Below, in pieces: positions 34,156-43,018 of a DNA stretch of 64,000 nucleotides. Position 1 is the first letter of the stretch. Every line of letters begins with the position of its first letter. Under the pieces are notes generated by a model that saw only the letters and a program-made list of their open reading frames with translations, made no database searches and had not been told where the DNA came from. Origin of the DNA: Metallococcus carri (GTDB taxonomy: Bacteria > Actinomycetota > Actinomycetes > Actinomycetales > Dermatophilaceae); the NCBI RefSeq assembly GCF_011440275.1, contig NZ_JAAOIV010000002.1, forward strand, positions 124,001 to 188,000, given 5' to 3'. The translations under genes and the position numbers were made by a program.

Positions 34156-34929
34156 TTAGGTTTCCGGCGCCTCGGCGGTGGGCGGCGACCCCGGTTCGAC
34201 CGGTCCTTCGTCGTCCGGCGGCACGTCGTGCGTCGGATCGTCGGTCGACAGCAGAGCTTCCAGCAGACCGCCGGAGACGCGCCGGAAGGTGCGCCGCTGG
34301 CGGTGCCGGTCCAGCACCGCCACCTCCAACTGGTCGGCGGACAACTCACGCCCCGCGTCCCCGTCGTCGCCGAGCTGGCCCACCGCCAGGCGCAGCACCG
34401 CGCCGAGATCCAGGCCAGGTCGCCAGCCCTGTTTCAGGCCGGTGGTGATGCGTTCGGCTCCCCCACCCATGGCGACGAAGCCGCGCTCGTCGGCGACCGA
34501 GCCGTCATACATCAGGCGGTAGATCTGGTCCTGGTCGGCGGTCTCACCGATCTGGGCGACGACGATCTCCACCTCGTAGGGCTTGGATTCCTGGGTGAAG
34601 ATCGTCCCGAGCGTCTGGGCATAGGCGTTGGCCAGCCCGCGCGCGGTCACATCGGAGCGGTCGTAGGAATAGCCGCGCAGGTCGGCATACCGCACGCCGG
34701 CGACCCGAAGGTTCTCGAACTCGTTGTACTTGCCGACGGCCGCGAAGGCGATCCGGTCGTAGATCTCGGAGATCTTGTGCAGCGCGCGGGACGGGTTCTC
34801 CGCGACGAAGGCGATGCCGCCGTCATACGCGAGCACGACCACGGCGCGACCGCGGGCGATGCCCTTGCGGGCGTAGTCGGCCCGGTCCTTCATCAACTGC
34901 TCGGGCGAGACGTAGAAGGGCATGCTCAT
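34156..34929 (-). CDS. prcA: 20S proteasome alpha subunit
   Basis: A 257-residue alpha subunit that forms the outer rings and gate of the proteasome. The N-terminal [22 protein letters not shown] is the gating helix that must open when ARC docks; [21 protein letters not shown] starts the sandwich fold. There is no catalytic Thr, as expected. A C-terminal Pro/Asp/Glu-rich tail (about 230-257) is probably disordered. The ATG at 34929 overlaps the prcB stop by four bases, so pup, prcB and prcA form one coupled operon. Confidence 0.95.
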   Translation of the reverse strand: MSMPFYVSPEQLMKDRADYARKGIARGRAVVVLAYDGGIAFVAENPSRALHKISEIYDRIAFAAVGKYNEFENLRVAGVRYADLRGYSYDRSDVTARGLANAYAQTLGTIFTQESKPYEVEIVVAQIGETADQDQIYRLMYDGSVADERGFVAMGGGAERITTGLKQGWRPGLDLGAVLRLAVGQLGDDGDAGRELSADQLEVAVLDRHRQRRTFRRVSGGLLEALLSTDDPTHDVPPDDEGPVEPGSPPTAEAPET

Positions 34930-35741
34930 CGGCGCGCCGCCTCCCGTCGGCCGGCGACGACCTGTTCGACCAGGTCCTCGATCTCGGCATCCGGCACCAT
35001 CCGGGCACCTTCGCCGTCGAGCAGCGCGACCGTGGGCCAGATGCGCCGGCCGAGATCGGGGCCGCCGGTGGCCGAGTCGTCGTCTGCGGCGTCATAGAGC
35101 GCCTCCAGCACGGTGCGGACCGCCTCCGCGGTGGTCAGCTCGGGGCGCCACAACTTCTTCAGCGCGCCGCGGGCGAAGAGCGACCCGGAGCCGACCGCGT
35201 GATAGTCGCGCTCCTCATAACACCCGCCGGTCACGTCATAGGAGTAGATGCGGCCGGTGGCGTCGTCGAGGTCATAACCGGCGAAGAGCGGCACGACGGC
35301 CAGGCCCTGCAGGGCCATGCCGAGGTTGCCGCGGATCATCGAGGCGAGCCGGTTGGCCTTGCCGCGCAACGAGAGCATCGCGCCCTCGATCTTCTCGTAG
35401 TGCTCGAGCTCGACCTGGAACAACCGCACGAGTTCGATCGCGACACCGGCCGTGCCGGCAATGCCGACCGCAGACCAGTCGTCGGCCAAGAAGACCTTCT
35501 GGATCGAGTGGCTCGCGATGAGATTGCCCATCGTCGCCCGACGATCACCGGCCACGAGGACGCCCCCGGCATACTGCAGGGCCACGATGGTCGTGCCATG
35601 CGGCGCCTCGAGCCGCTCTCCGACCGGCACGGGCCGGGCCGAGGGGACGAGTTCGGGGCGCTCGGCGCGCAGGAAGTCGTTGAACGACGAGCTCCCGGGA
35701 CGCAGGTATGACGCGGGCAGGCGGGCCTCGTCGTCGCTCAC
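34926..35741 (-). CDS. prcB: 20S proteasome beta subunit (catalytic)
   Basis: A 271-residue precursor. A 49-residue propeptide is cut at HG-TTIVAL to expose Thr50 as the N-terminal nucleophile; Asp and Lys partners follow in AGDRRAT and QKVFLADDW. The rest of the fold is intact, including the [11 protein letters not shown] stretch. GTG 35741 overlaps the pup stop and the prcA start overlaps its own stop, so the three genes are tightly coupled. The subunits form the inner rings of the core particle. Confidence 0.96.
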   Translation of the reverse strand: MSDDEARLPASYLRPGSSSFNDFLRAERPELVPSARPVPVGERLEAPHGTTIVALQYAGGVLVAGDRRATMGNLIASHSIQKVFLADDWSAVGIAGTAGVAIELVRLFQVELEHYEKIEGAMLSLRGKANRLASMIRGNLGMALQGLAVVPLFAGYDLDDATGRIYSYDVTGGCYEERDYHAVGSGSLFARGALKKLWRPELTTAEAVRTVLEALYDAADDDSATGGPDLGRRIWPTVALLDGEGARMVPDAEIEDLVEQVVAGRREAARR

Positions 35742-35929
35742 TGGCCACCCTTCTGCACGAAGCCCCGCACGAACTCCTCGGAGTTGGACTCCAGCACCCC
35801 GTCGATCTCGTCGAGCATGCTGTCGACCTCCTGGGTGTTCGCCTGCGCTGCGGGCGCCACGGGCTCCGGGGCGTCGTCGGCGGGATCGCCGTCGCGGCGT
35901 TGTGGGGTGATGCGCTCCTGACCGGGCAT
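35738..35929 (-). CDS. pup: Prokaryotic ubiquitin-like protein Pup
   Basis: A 63-residue disordered modifier ending GFVQKGGQ. The C-terminal Gln must be deamidated to Glu by Dop before PafA can attach it to a lysine. The helix-forming region that binds the ARC coiled coils spans about residues 35-58 and includes [19 protein letters not shown]. The ATG at 35929 is chosen because GGAGGA lies at ideal spacing; a longer reading upstream has no such site. prcB overlaps its stop by four bases. Confidence 0.97.
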   Translation of the reverse strand: MPGQERITPQRRDGDPADDAPEPVAPAAQANTQEVDSMLDEIDGVLESNSEEFVRGFVQKGGQ

Positions 35930-35960
35930 GCAAGTCCTCCTCGTCGAAACTCCTTCCAGC

Positions 35961-36494
35961 CTAGACGGCGAGGGCGCGTCGACGTCGGCGAGTCCGCAGC
36001 GCATAACCGGCCACGCTCACCAGTTCGAGTGGTCCCCACAGAACGATCGGGGCATAGCAGGCCAGCAGCACGACGAGGGCGCCTCCCTGGACCAGCCCCT
36101 CGTCAGGGCGCTGGCCGTGGGCCAGCTTCCAGACCAGGTCGATCGTGAACAGGTAGGTCACCGCGAGCCCGCCCGCGGTGCCCACCCCGATCGGCAGGGC
36201 GCGGGGCACTCGGATGCCGCGGATCTGTTCGCCCCAGGGCCGGACGAGACCGATGGTGAGGAAGCCGGTGGTGAGCTGCAGGGCGCTCAGGGTCCAGACA
36301 TAGGTGTGCTCCCCGGCGAGGCTGACCCGCAGTGCGTCCGTGCCGGGCATGAGCCCTTCGACCATGAGCACGCGCCAGAGCGCGGACGGGATGGTGCAGG
36401 CAAAGGCGAGGTATGCCGTGAGCCTCGCCCACTGAGGTGGATGGTGAGTGGCGCTCGGCCTTTTTAGAGTATTCGTTCTAGTACGCATATTCAT
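35961..36494 (-). CDS. Hypothetical four-helix membrane protein
   Basis: A protein of about 177 residues with four hydrophobic segments (near residues 24-44, 63-84, 98-122, 132-165) and a basic C-terminus (LRTRRRRRALAV). I do not recognise a family. The start is either ATG 36494 or ATG 36488; no good ribosome binding site precedes either. It diverges from the TetR regulator with only 22-28 bp between them, so it is the likely target of that regulator, and the AT-rich stretch at 36465-36510 probably carries the operator. Confidence 0.65.
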   Translation of the reverse strand: MNMRTRTNTLKRPSATHHPPQWARLTAYLAFACTIPSALWRVLMVEGLMPGTDALRVSLAGEHTYVWTLSALQLTTGFLTIGLVRPWGEQIRGIRVPRALPIGVGTAGGLAVTYLFTIDLVWKLAHGQRPDEGLVQGGALVVLLACYAPIVLWGPLELVSVAGYALRTRRRRRALAV

Positions 36495-36516
36495 AAACTA
36501 CGGCTACGATGTGGGT

Positions 36517-37110
36517 ATGGCAAGACCGGCGAAGTTTTCCGACGAGCTGATCCTCGACGGCGCGGCGAGCGCGATCGAGCAGCACGGGGCGGCGGCGACG
36601 ATCGCCCAGGTGTCCGCCGTGGTCGGTGCGCCCGTGGGTTCGATCTATCACCGCTATCCGTCGCGGGAGCACTTGCTGGCGACGCTGTGGTTGCGCTCGA
36701 TCCGCCGCTTCCATGCCGGGCTGCTGGCGACCGCTGACATCGCTGACCCGCGCGAGGCGCTGCTCGCCCAGGCGGTGCACATCCCCCGCTTCTGCCGATC
36801 GCATCCGACCGATGCCTTGGTCATGAGTCTCTACAGCCAGCGCGAGCTGGTCGCCACCGGGCCGGAGTCGCTGCGCGAGGAGGTGAGCGGTGTCAACGAC
36901 GAGATCTGGGCGCTGGGGCGGCGGCAAACGCGTGTGCTCTTCGGCACCTCAGCGGCGCGGGTCAGCCAGGTCGTCGCGATGGCGATCCGGCAGACGCCAT
37001 ACGGCATGGTCCGGCCCTTTGTGCGATCGCAGCAGCCGCTGCCACGGTGGCTGGACGACGCCGCGCGTGCCGCCGCCGGCGCGGTGCTGGACCTGGCGCC
37101 GACGCGCTGA
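36517..37110 (+). CDS. TetR family transcriptional regulator
   Basis: A 197-residue TetR-type repressor. The helix-turn-helix is at residues about 24-50 (TIAQVSAVVGAPVGSIYHRY) and the rest is an all-helical ligand domain. It is next to and divergent from the four-helix membrane protein gene at 35961-36494; in this arrangement the regulator usually represses the divergent gene and itself. The ATG at 36517 is the first Met of the conserved domain. Effector unknown. Confidence 0.88.
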   Translation: MARPAKFSDELILDGAASAIEQHGAAATIAQVSAVVGAPVGSIYHRYPSREHLLATLWLRSIRRFHAGLLATADIADPREALLAQAVHIPRFCRSHPTDALVMSLYSQRELVATGPESLREEVSGVNDEIWALGRRQTRVLFGTSAARVSQVVAMAIRQTPYGMVRPFVRSQQPLPRWLDDAARAAAGAVLDLAPTR

Positions 37111-37136
37111 GGTCTGCGGACGCAACCTCTCCCGCT

Positions 37137-37177
37137 GGTTGAGCAAGGGCCGAGCTTGCGAGGGCCGCGTCGAAACC
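37137..37177 (+). repeat. Copy of the GGTTGAG...CGAAACC dispersed repeat
   Basis: A 41-bp element from GGTTGAGCAAGG to GTCGAAACC. Its first 20 bases are identical to those at 26017-26036, and its ends match the tandem copies at 26043-26190. It marks the start of the 687-base gene-free block (37111-37797). The element family seems to be spread in intergenic sites. Confidence 0.75.
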
Positions 37178-37241
37178 ATGTGCCGCCCAACGTGTTTCGC
37201 CGAGTGTCCGCGGTTGCGCAGCAGGGGTGGTGCGGATCTGC

Positions 37242-37475
37242 GGACGCTGGGCGGTGGCCGCCTCGGCGTCCGCGACTGAGCGCACCACCGGTGCCCCGAG
37301 CGACGGACGCTGGGCGGTGGCCGCCTCGGCGTCCGCGACTGAGCGCACCACCGGTGCCCCGAGCGACGGACGCTGGGCGGTGGCCGCCTCGGCGTCCGCG
37401 ACTGAGCGCACCACCGGCGCTCCGAGCGACGGACCCCGGGCGATGACCACCTCGGCGTCCGCCCCTCGACGCAGG
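37242..37475. repeat. 63-bp tandem repeat, three full copies and a degenerate fourth
   Basis: Units begin at 37242, 37305 and 37368 (GGACGCTGGG start) and are nearly identical; a fourth, diverged copy starts at 37431. Each is 63 bp, so frames stay open in both directions. The conserved centre contains CTCGGCGTCCGCGACTGAGC and GCACCACCGG. It lies between tetR and capA with no other support for coding. Near-identity of the copies suggests recent expansion or gene conversion. Confidence 0.85.
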
Positions 37476-37476
37476 A

Positions 37477-37776
37477 ATGGCGTTTCGCGAGGCATTGGTG
37501 ACGTTTCGCGAGGAACTGGTGACGCTTCGCGAGGTACTGGTGACGCTTCGCGAGGAACTGGTGACGCTTCGCGAGGAACTGGTGACGCTTCGCGAGGAAC
37601 TGGTGACGCTTCGCGAGGAACTGGTGACGCTTCGCGAGGAACTGGTGACGCTTCGCGAGGTACTGGTGACGCTTCGCGAGGCATTGGTGACGTTTCGCGA
37701 GGCATTGGTGACGTTTCGCGAGGCATTGGTGACGTTTCGCGGGGAGTCGGCGCGGCGGACGCGCTGCGGAATGTGA
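37477..37776 (+). other. Doubtful 99-codon frame encoding heptad leucine repeats
   Basis: The 21-bp repeat read from the ATG at 37477 gives a continuous run of heptads of the form LVTLREE, with hydrophobic residues at positions a and d and charged Arg/Glu at e and g, ending in GESARRTRCGM. That would be a strongly amphipathic coiled coil. Against it being a gene: all six frames are open through the array, changes between units sit at second codon positions, and only AGGA directly touching the ATG resembles a ribosome binding site. I list it so it can be checked. Confidence 0.2.
37483..37746. repeat. 21-bp tandem array, 12 full units and one partial
   Basis: Twelve units begin every 21 bases from 37483 to 37714, with a diverged thirteenth from 37735. 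Each has the constant palindromic core TTCGCGA followed by GGNNCTGGTGACG or GGCATTGGTGACG. The variable bases follow an ordered pattern: the codon-like triplets GCA, GAA, GTA, five GAA, GTA, then three GCA. The array ends 51 bp before capA. The regular 21-bp spacing places every core on the same helical face (two turns), which suits repeated protein binding, although that is inference. Confidence 0.9.
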
Positions 37777-37797
37777 CGCACGGCATACTGCGTGGGC

Positions 37798-39012
37798 ATG
37801 GGGGCACACAAGGTGAGAGCACACGGGGTCAGGCGGGCGCTGGCTGCGGCTGGCGTGGCGGCGGTCATGGCGACGACGAGTTGTTCGGTGGGTTCGACGG
37901 TGTCCGGTGACCGGTCGCCGTCCCGCGGGAGTTCATCGAGCAGCGCAGACGACCCCTCGCCCTCGACTTCCTCACAAAGCGGGGCGGGCACGGCGAGCGG
38001 CCGCACCGGCACCGTGACGATCGAGTTCAGCGGCGACGACATCCCCCAGGAGGAGATCATCGCCGCGGCGAAGAAGGGCGACGGCTACGACTTCGAGCCG
38101 ATGTTCGCGCCGGTCAAGGCCTACACCTCGAGCGCGGACGTGTCGATCTGCCAGATGGAGACGACGCTGACCCCGACCAACACCAACCTGACGCGCAGCA
38201 TCGTCCACCGCGGGCCGCGCGAGTTCGCGACCGCCGTGCGCAATGCCGGTTATGACGGGTGCTCCACCGCCAACAACCACACCTTCGACGCCGGCGTCCC
38301 CGGCCTGGCGACCACCCAGCAGGTGATGACCTCGGCCGGGCTGCAGGTGGCCGGCCCCGGTGACGCGACCAATCCGGTGCGCACCGCCTGGTACACCGCC
38401 AAGGGGCTGAAGATCGCGCAGCTGTCCTATAGCTACACCCTCGACAACTGGGCTCAGGGCAGTCTTACCGGTGCTCCGCCGGACGCGCCGTGGCTGAAGC
38501 AGAGCCTGTATGCCGTCCGCGGCGCCGCCGGCATCTCGGCCGACGCCGCCAAGGCGCGCGCCGCGGGAGCCGACATCGTGCTGGTGTCGCTGCACTGGGG
38601 CACGCAATTCGCCTTCGAGCCCAGCGGCGATCAGGTCGCGCTCGCCCAGCAACTGCTCGCCTCCCCCAATGTCGACATGATCATCGGCAACCACCCGCAC
38701 GTGGTGCAGCGATGTGGCGCCTCGAACGGCAAGCTCGTCTTCTACAGCCTCGGCAACCAGCTCTCCAACCAGGGCGTCAACTGGGGATTCCCGGACGCCA
38801 CCCAGGACGGGGTGATGGTCAAGGTGACGCTCACCAAATCAGCGTCCGGGCTCAAGGTCGACAAGGCGGAATACCAACCGACGCGGGCGCGGCGCACCGG
38901 CGGCTACATCATCGACCAGGTGTCCAAGGCCTCCAACCCCTCGTCCTGGGCGAGCACCAGCCGGCTGATCCAGGGCCCGAGCAATGCGTGCCAGCTGACT
39001 CCGGCGCCGTAG
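37798..39012 (+). CDS. CapA-family secreted lipoprotein (metallophosphatase-like)
   Basis: A 404-residue protein. The signal peptide has a basic start (MGAHKVRAHGVRR), a hydrophobic core and a Cys (MATTSC) that fits a lipobox-like site, then a long Ser/Pro-rich linker (about 35-70). The catalytic-type domain shows VTIEFSGDD, CQMETTL, TANNHTFDAG and GNHPHVV, the metal-binding blocks of the CapA/PgsA family; family members act in polyglutamate capsule synthesis or related hydrolysis. The true substrate is unknown. ATG 37798 is preceded by the 21-bp repeat array. It converges on dop. Confidence 0.88.
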   Translation: MGAHKVRAHGVRRALAAAGVAAVMATTSCSVGSTVSGDRSPSRGSSSSSADDPSPSTSSQSGAGTASGRTGTVTIEFSGDDIPQEEIIAAAKKGDGYDFEPMFAPVKAYTSSADVSICQMETTLTPTNTNLTRSIVHRGPREFATAVRNAGYDGCSTANNHTFDAGVPGLATTQQVMTSAGLQVAGPGDATNPVRTAWYTAKGLKIAQLSYSYTLDNWAQGSLTGAPPDAPWLKQSLYAVRGAAGISADAAKARAAGADIVLVSLHWGTQFAFEPSGDQVALAQQLLASPNVDMIIGNHPHVVQRCGASNGKLVFYSLGNQLSNQGVNWGFPDATQDGVMVKVTLTKSASGLKVDKAEYQPTRARRTGGYIIDQVSKASNPSSWASTSRLIQGPSNACQLTPAP

Positions 39013-39052
39013 CCGCCCGCTGCCTGGCCACGCCGACGCCCAAGCCCCCGTC

Positions 39053-40570
39053 TTAGTCGTTGTCGGGCCGCAAGGCCTGCAGCAATTCGTCCGCGCTGCT
39101 CGCCTGCTCGAAGAGGTCGCCGACATGGGCCTTGGTGCCGCGCAACGGTTCACGCATCGGCACCCGCTGCAGGGTGCGGCGCTCCGGCACGTCGAAGATC
39201 ACCGAATCCCATGACGCCGCAGCGATATTCGCGGTGAACCGCTCAAGGCACTTGCCCCGGAAGTAGGCCCGGGTGTCCTCCGGCGGCTCCTTCACCGCGC
39301 GCTCGACCTCCGCCTCCGGCACGAGCTGCTCGAACCGGCCGGCCGCCGCGAGCTTGTGGAAGATGCCCTTGTCGGCGCGCACGTCCGACCACTGAATGTC
39401 GATGGCGCGCAGCTTCGGGTCCGACCACTCCAGGCCGCGCGACCGGAAGCCCTCCATGGTCTGCAGCTTGGCCACCCAGTCGATCTCGCGGGCACACGAC
39501 ATCGGATCCTGGCCGAGCCTGGTGAGCACGCTCTCCCAGCGCTGCAACACCTCGGTGGTGTCCGCGTCGACATCGCCGCCATACCTCGAAGTGACCCAGT
39601 TGGCGGCGAGTTCGTAGTAATGCCACTGCAATTCGAGCCCGGTGATCGAGCGGCCGTCCACCAGCTTGACCGTCGTGCGCAGGGTCGGGTCGTGCGAGAT
39701 CGCCTGCAGCGCAGCGACCGGCTGGTCGAGCACGACCGCCTTGTCGATCGCGTCCGCCTCGATCAGCGACAGGACCAGGCTGGTGGTGCCCATCTTGAGC
39801 AGCCCGGCCACATCGCAGTGATTGGCGTCGCCGATGATCACGTGCAGCCGGCGGTATTTGTCGGTGACTGCGTGCGGCTCGTCGCGGGTGTTGATGATCG
39901 GCCGCTTGAGCGTGGTCTCCAGGCCGACCTCGACCTCGAAGAAGTCGGCACGCTGGGACAACTGGAAGCCGGGCGTGGTCGACTCGGTGCCGATGCCGAC
40001 CTTGCCCGACCCGGTCACCACCTGGCGGCTGACGAAAAACGGGATCAGGTGCGTGACGATCCGGGCGAACGGCGTCTCGCGCGGCATCAGGTAGTTCTCG
40101 TGGGTGCCATAGGAGGCGCCCTTGCCGTCGGTGTTGTTCTTGTAGAGGTTCAGCGGCGGCATACCGGGCCCGTTGAGCAGTCGCACCGCCTCGCGCATCA
40201 CCAGTTCGCCCGCCCGGTCCCAGGTCAGCGCCGCCCGGGGCGAGGTCACCTCCGGCGAGGAGTACTCAGGGTGGGCGTGGTCGACATACAGCCGGGCGCC
40301 GTTGGACAGCACGACATTAGCGAGGGTGGGGTCCTCCTCGTCGGTGAGCTGGCTCGGGTCGGCGAGCGCGCGCGAGATGTCCCACCCGCGCGCGTCGCGC
40401 AGCGGCGCCTCATCCTCGTAGTCCCAGCCGGCCTGCGCCGCCCGCAGCCCGAGGTCCCGGGCGTATGCCGTGACGACTCGCCCGGACATGAGCATCGGGT
40501 TGGCCGTGGGGTCCCCCGGCTGCGAAATGCCGTATTCGGTCTCGATCCCCATCACCCGGCGCACCGTCAT
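39053..40570 (-). CDS. dop: Deamidase/depupylase Dop
   Basis: A 505-residue PafA paralogue that deamidates the C-terminal Gln of Pup and removes Pup from proteins. The N-terminal MGIETEYGIS is the ATP/metal motif, Asp97 in YVDHAHPEYSS is the catalytic residue, and residues about 42-80 form the Dop-specific loop absent from PafA. Since Pup here ends in GGQ, Dop is required. ATG 40570. It lies one gene cluster away from arc, with three plus-strand genes between, and 3 kb from pup. Confidence 0.95.
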   Translation of the reverse strand: MTVRRVMGIETEYGISQPGDPTANPMLMSGRVVTAYARDLGLRAAQAGWDYEDEAPLRDARGWDISRALADPSQLTDEEDPTLANVVLSNGARLYVDHAHPEYSSPEVTSPRAALTWDRAGELVMREAVRLLNGPGMPPLNLYKNNTDGKGASYGTHENYLMPRETPFARIVTHLIPFFVSRQVVTGSGKVGIGTESTTPGFQLSQRADFFEVEVGLETTLKRPIINTRDEPHAVTDKYRRLHVIIGDANHCDVAGLLKMGTTSLVLSLIEADAIDKAVVLDQPVAALQAISHDPTLRTTVKLVDGRSITGLELQWHYYELAANWVTSRYGGDVDADTTEVLQRWESVLTRLGQDPMSCAREIDWVAKLQTMEGFRSRGLEWSDPKLRAIDIQWSDVRADKGIFHKLAAAGRFEQLVPEAEVERAVKEPPEDTRAYFRGKCLERFTANIAAASWDSVIFDVPERRTLQRVPMREPLRGTKAHVGDLFEQASSADELLQALRPDND

Positions 40571-40655
40571 ACCGGCCAGCGTAGGTGCAGGAGGCCCGCC
40601 GTCAGTCGGCGGACCGCGCCGGTCGGGCCCAAGAGCGGCAAGCGATACTGGGGCC

Positions 40656-41633
40656 ATGGCTCGCACCCGTTGGAAGGACACAGCGGGTATGCCGCTGCGC
40701 ACCCGTGTGTTCTGTGTCGCTGCGTCGCTCGCCGAGCGGGTGCCGCTGACCGAGATGACGCCGGAGTATGTCGCCGCGCATCGCCCGCTGTCACCGCTGC
40801 CGACCTTCCCGGCCTCGCTGGTGATCGGCCGGCGGGCGCCTGGCGTGGTGTCGAGCGACCTCACCATCCCGGTGCGCGACGGCAGCACGATCCGCGGCCG
40901 GCTGCATCACCCGCCGCAGGTCGGGGAGACCGCGCCGGTCTTCGTTTACTACCACGGTGGTGGCTGGGCGCGCGGCCGGCCGAAGGACTACGAGTCACTG
41001 CTCAGCGAGGTCGTGGCGAGCACCGGCGCGATCGTGGTCGCGCCGGACTATCGCAAGGCACCCCAGCACAAGGCGCCCGCGGCGGTGCACGACGCGATCG
41101 ACACGCTGCGCTGGGTCGCCGGCGCGCCGGCCGAGCTGCCCGCCACGCCGGGCCGGATCGCCCTCGGCGGTGACAGCGCGGGCGGCAATCTCACCGCGTT
41201 GGTGGCGCAGTGGGCGCGCGACCATGACGGTCCCCCGCTCGTCGGCCAGGTGCTCATCTACCCCGCGACCGACTTGCACCGTCACCACCCGATGCGCACT
41301 GCGCCGATGCTCGACGGCCCCTCGATGGACCGCTACAAAGAGCTCTACCTCGACGGTGCCGAGGTCGCCGACGACGACCCGAGCGTCTCCCCCATCCACT
41401 GCCGCTCGCTCGCCGGCCTGCCGCCCGCTCTCGTCCAGACCGCGGACCACGACCCTTTGCGCGATGAGGGCAAGGAGTATGCCGATCTGCTTGCAGCACA
41501 AGGCGTTTCGGTGCGCTACACCGGATATCGTGGGGTCCCCCACGGCTTCCTTAACCTGCCTGGTGTTGCGCCCGCAGCAGTCCAAGCCCGTGCCGAGATC
41601 ATCGACCAATTGGAGGACTGGTTCCGTGAGTGA
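40656..41633 (+). CDS. Alpha/beta hydrolase (HSL-like esterase)
   Basis: A 325-residue hormone-sensitive-lipase-type esterase. The oxyanion motif HGGGW, the nucleophile elbow GDSAGGN (Ser), the Asp in QTADHDPLRDEG and the His in VPHGFLNLPG complete the triad. It hydrolyses short-chain esters; natural substrate unknown. The ATG at 40656 fits the family start MARTRWKDTAG; it diverges from dop by 85 bp. Its stop overlaps the next gene by eight bases, so esterase, oxidoreductase and DUF3054 form an operon. Confidence 0.9.
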   Translation: MARTRWKDTAGMPLRTRVFCVAASLAERVPLTEMTPEYVAAHRPLSPLPTFPASLVIGRRAPGVVSSDLTIPVRDGSTIRGRLHHPPQVGETAPVFVYYHGGGWARGRPKDYESLLSEVVASTGAIVVAPDYRKAPQHKAPAAVHDAIDTLRWVAGAPAELPATPGRIALGGDSAGGNLTALVAQWARDHDGPPLVGQVLIYPATDLHRHHPMRTAPMLDGPSMDRYKELYLDGAEVADDDPSVSPIHCRSLAGLPPALVQTADHDPLRDEGKEYADLLAAQGVSVRYTGYRGVPHGFLNLPGVAPAAVQARAEIIDQLEDWFRE

Positions 41634-42657
41634 GCTGCGCCTGGCCGCCCCCGAGGTCGCCGATCCGATGGAAGCGCCGACCCTGCGCTGGGGCATCCTC
41701 GGCACCGGGCAGATCGCCGACGCCTTCGCCACCGCGCTGCGGGAGGGCACCCGCCAGCGGGTCGCGGCGGTGGGCTCGCGCACCCTGGAGCGGGCCCAGG
41801 CGTTCGGCGCCAAGCATGGCGCCGAGACGGCATACGGCTCGTATGCCGAGCTGGTCGCCGACCCGTCAGTCGACGTCGTCTACGTCGCCTCGCCGCACTC
41901 CGAGCACCGCGACCACGCCCTGCTGGCAATCAACGCCGGCAAGCACGTGCTGGTCGAAAAAGCGTTCACCCGCAACGTGATTGAAGCCACGGAGGTGCTC
42001 GACGCCGCTCGTGCGCGAGGTGTCTTCTGCGCCGAGGCGATGTGGGCGCGCTTCCTGCCGCATTACGACGTGGTGCGGCGCACCGTCGCGGCCGGCACGC
42101 TCGGCCGGCTCGGCATGATCGTCGCCGACCACGGTCAGCCGCTCTGGCCGGACGGTCCCGCGCGGCTGTCCGACCCCGACCTCGCCGGCGGCGCGCTGCT
42201 CGACCTCGGCGTCTATCCGATGTCCTTCGCCCAGATGCTGCTGCCGGAGGCCACGGTGGAGCGGACCACCGGCCGGCTCACCGACCGTGGTGTCGATGAA
42301 TGGTCGGTGACCACGCTGGTGCAGGACGGCATACCGGCGATCTGTCAGTCGACGATGGCGGCGCAGACCACGAATTCCGCTGTCGTTGCTGGGTTTTCGG
42401 CGCGTCTTGAGATTGACAGCTGGTTCTACACCCCCACCACCGTCCGGTTGGTGACACCGGAGGGCGAGGTCGACCGGTTCGAGGCACCGGACCAGGACAA
42501 CGGGCTGCGCTATGAGGCGGCCGAGACCGCCCGCTGCATCGCCGCCGGTCTCACCGAGACCCCGGTCATGTCCCACGCCGACACGCTCGCGGTCATGCGG
42601 CTGATGGACACCGTCCGCGCCGAGCTCGGCCAGCGCTATCCCGGCGAGCCGGCATGA
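41626..42657 (+). CDS. Gfo/Idh/MocA family oxidoreductase
   Basis: A 343-residue NAD(P)-dependent oxidoreductase. The Rossmann motif GILGTGQIAD is at residues 20-29 and the dehydrogenase signature VEKAFTRN carries the catalytic Lys (EK), followed by the C-terminal half-barrel with GGALLDLGVYP. It resembles dihydrodiol dehydrogenase-like members acting on polyols or inositols. GTG 41626 overlaps the esterase stop. DUF3054 follows with a four-base overlap. Confidence 0.88.
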   Translation: MSELRLAAPEVADPMEAPTLRWGILGTGQIADAFATALREGTRQRVAAVGSRTLERAQAFGAKHGAETAYGSYAELVADPSVDVVYVASPHSEHRDHALLAINAGKHVLVEKAFTRNVIEATEVLDAARARGVFCAEAMWARFLPHYDVVRRTVAAGTLGRLGMIVADHGQPLWPDGPARLSDPDLAGGALLDLGVYPMSFAQMLLPEATVERTTGRLTDRGVDEWSVTTLVQDGIPAICQSTMAAQTTNSAVVAGFSARLEIDSWFYTPTTVRLVTPEGEVDRFEAPDQDNGLRYEAAETARCIAAGLTETPVMSHADTLAVMRLMDTVRAELGQRYPGEPA

Positions 42658-43007
42658 GGGGTTGGGCCTGGGCCGCGATCGACGCGGTGCTCATCCTGGT
42701 CTTCGCCGCCATCGGGCGCGCCTCGCACGACGAAGGCACTGTCATCACCGGCGTGCTCACGACCGCCTGGCCGTTCCTGGTCGGGGCCGCGGTGGGCTGG
42801 GCGCTCTGGTGGGCCGCTCGCCGGTCTCCCGCCTCGAGCCTGCGCGCCGGCCTGGTCGTCTGGCCGGCCACCGTGATCGTCGGTATGGCGCTGCGCCACC
42901 TCACCGGCCGGGGCATCGCGGTGCCCTTCATCGTGGTTGCGACGCTGGTGCTGGGGGTGTTCCTACTGGGCGCGCGGGCGCTCGGCATACGCGCCAACGG
43001 GCGGTAA
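42654..43007 (+). CDS. DUF3054 family membrane protein
   Basis: A 117-residue protein with four membrane helices (near residues 5-20, 30-52, 60-80, 85-107). It matches the actinobacterial DUF3054 pattern IGRASHDEG and TAWPFLVGAAVGWALWW. Function is unknown. The ATG at 42654 overlaps the oxidoreductase stop by four bases. It converges on arc with 11 bases between. Confidence 0.8.
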   Translation: MRGWAWAAIDAVLILVFAAIGRASHDEGTVITGVLTTAWPFLVGAAVGWALWWAARRSPASSLRAGLVVWPATVIVGMALRHLTGRGIAVPFIVVATLVLGVFLLGARALGIRANGR

Positions 43008-43018
43008 CGAAAGGCGGC

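Noticed and set aside
36831-38060. Repetitive protein on the minus strand across the tandem arrays
   Set aside because: The 21- and 63-bp periods keep every frame open; the product has no start signal and overlaps tetR and capA.
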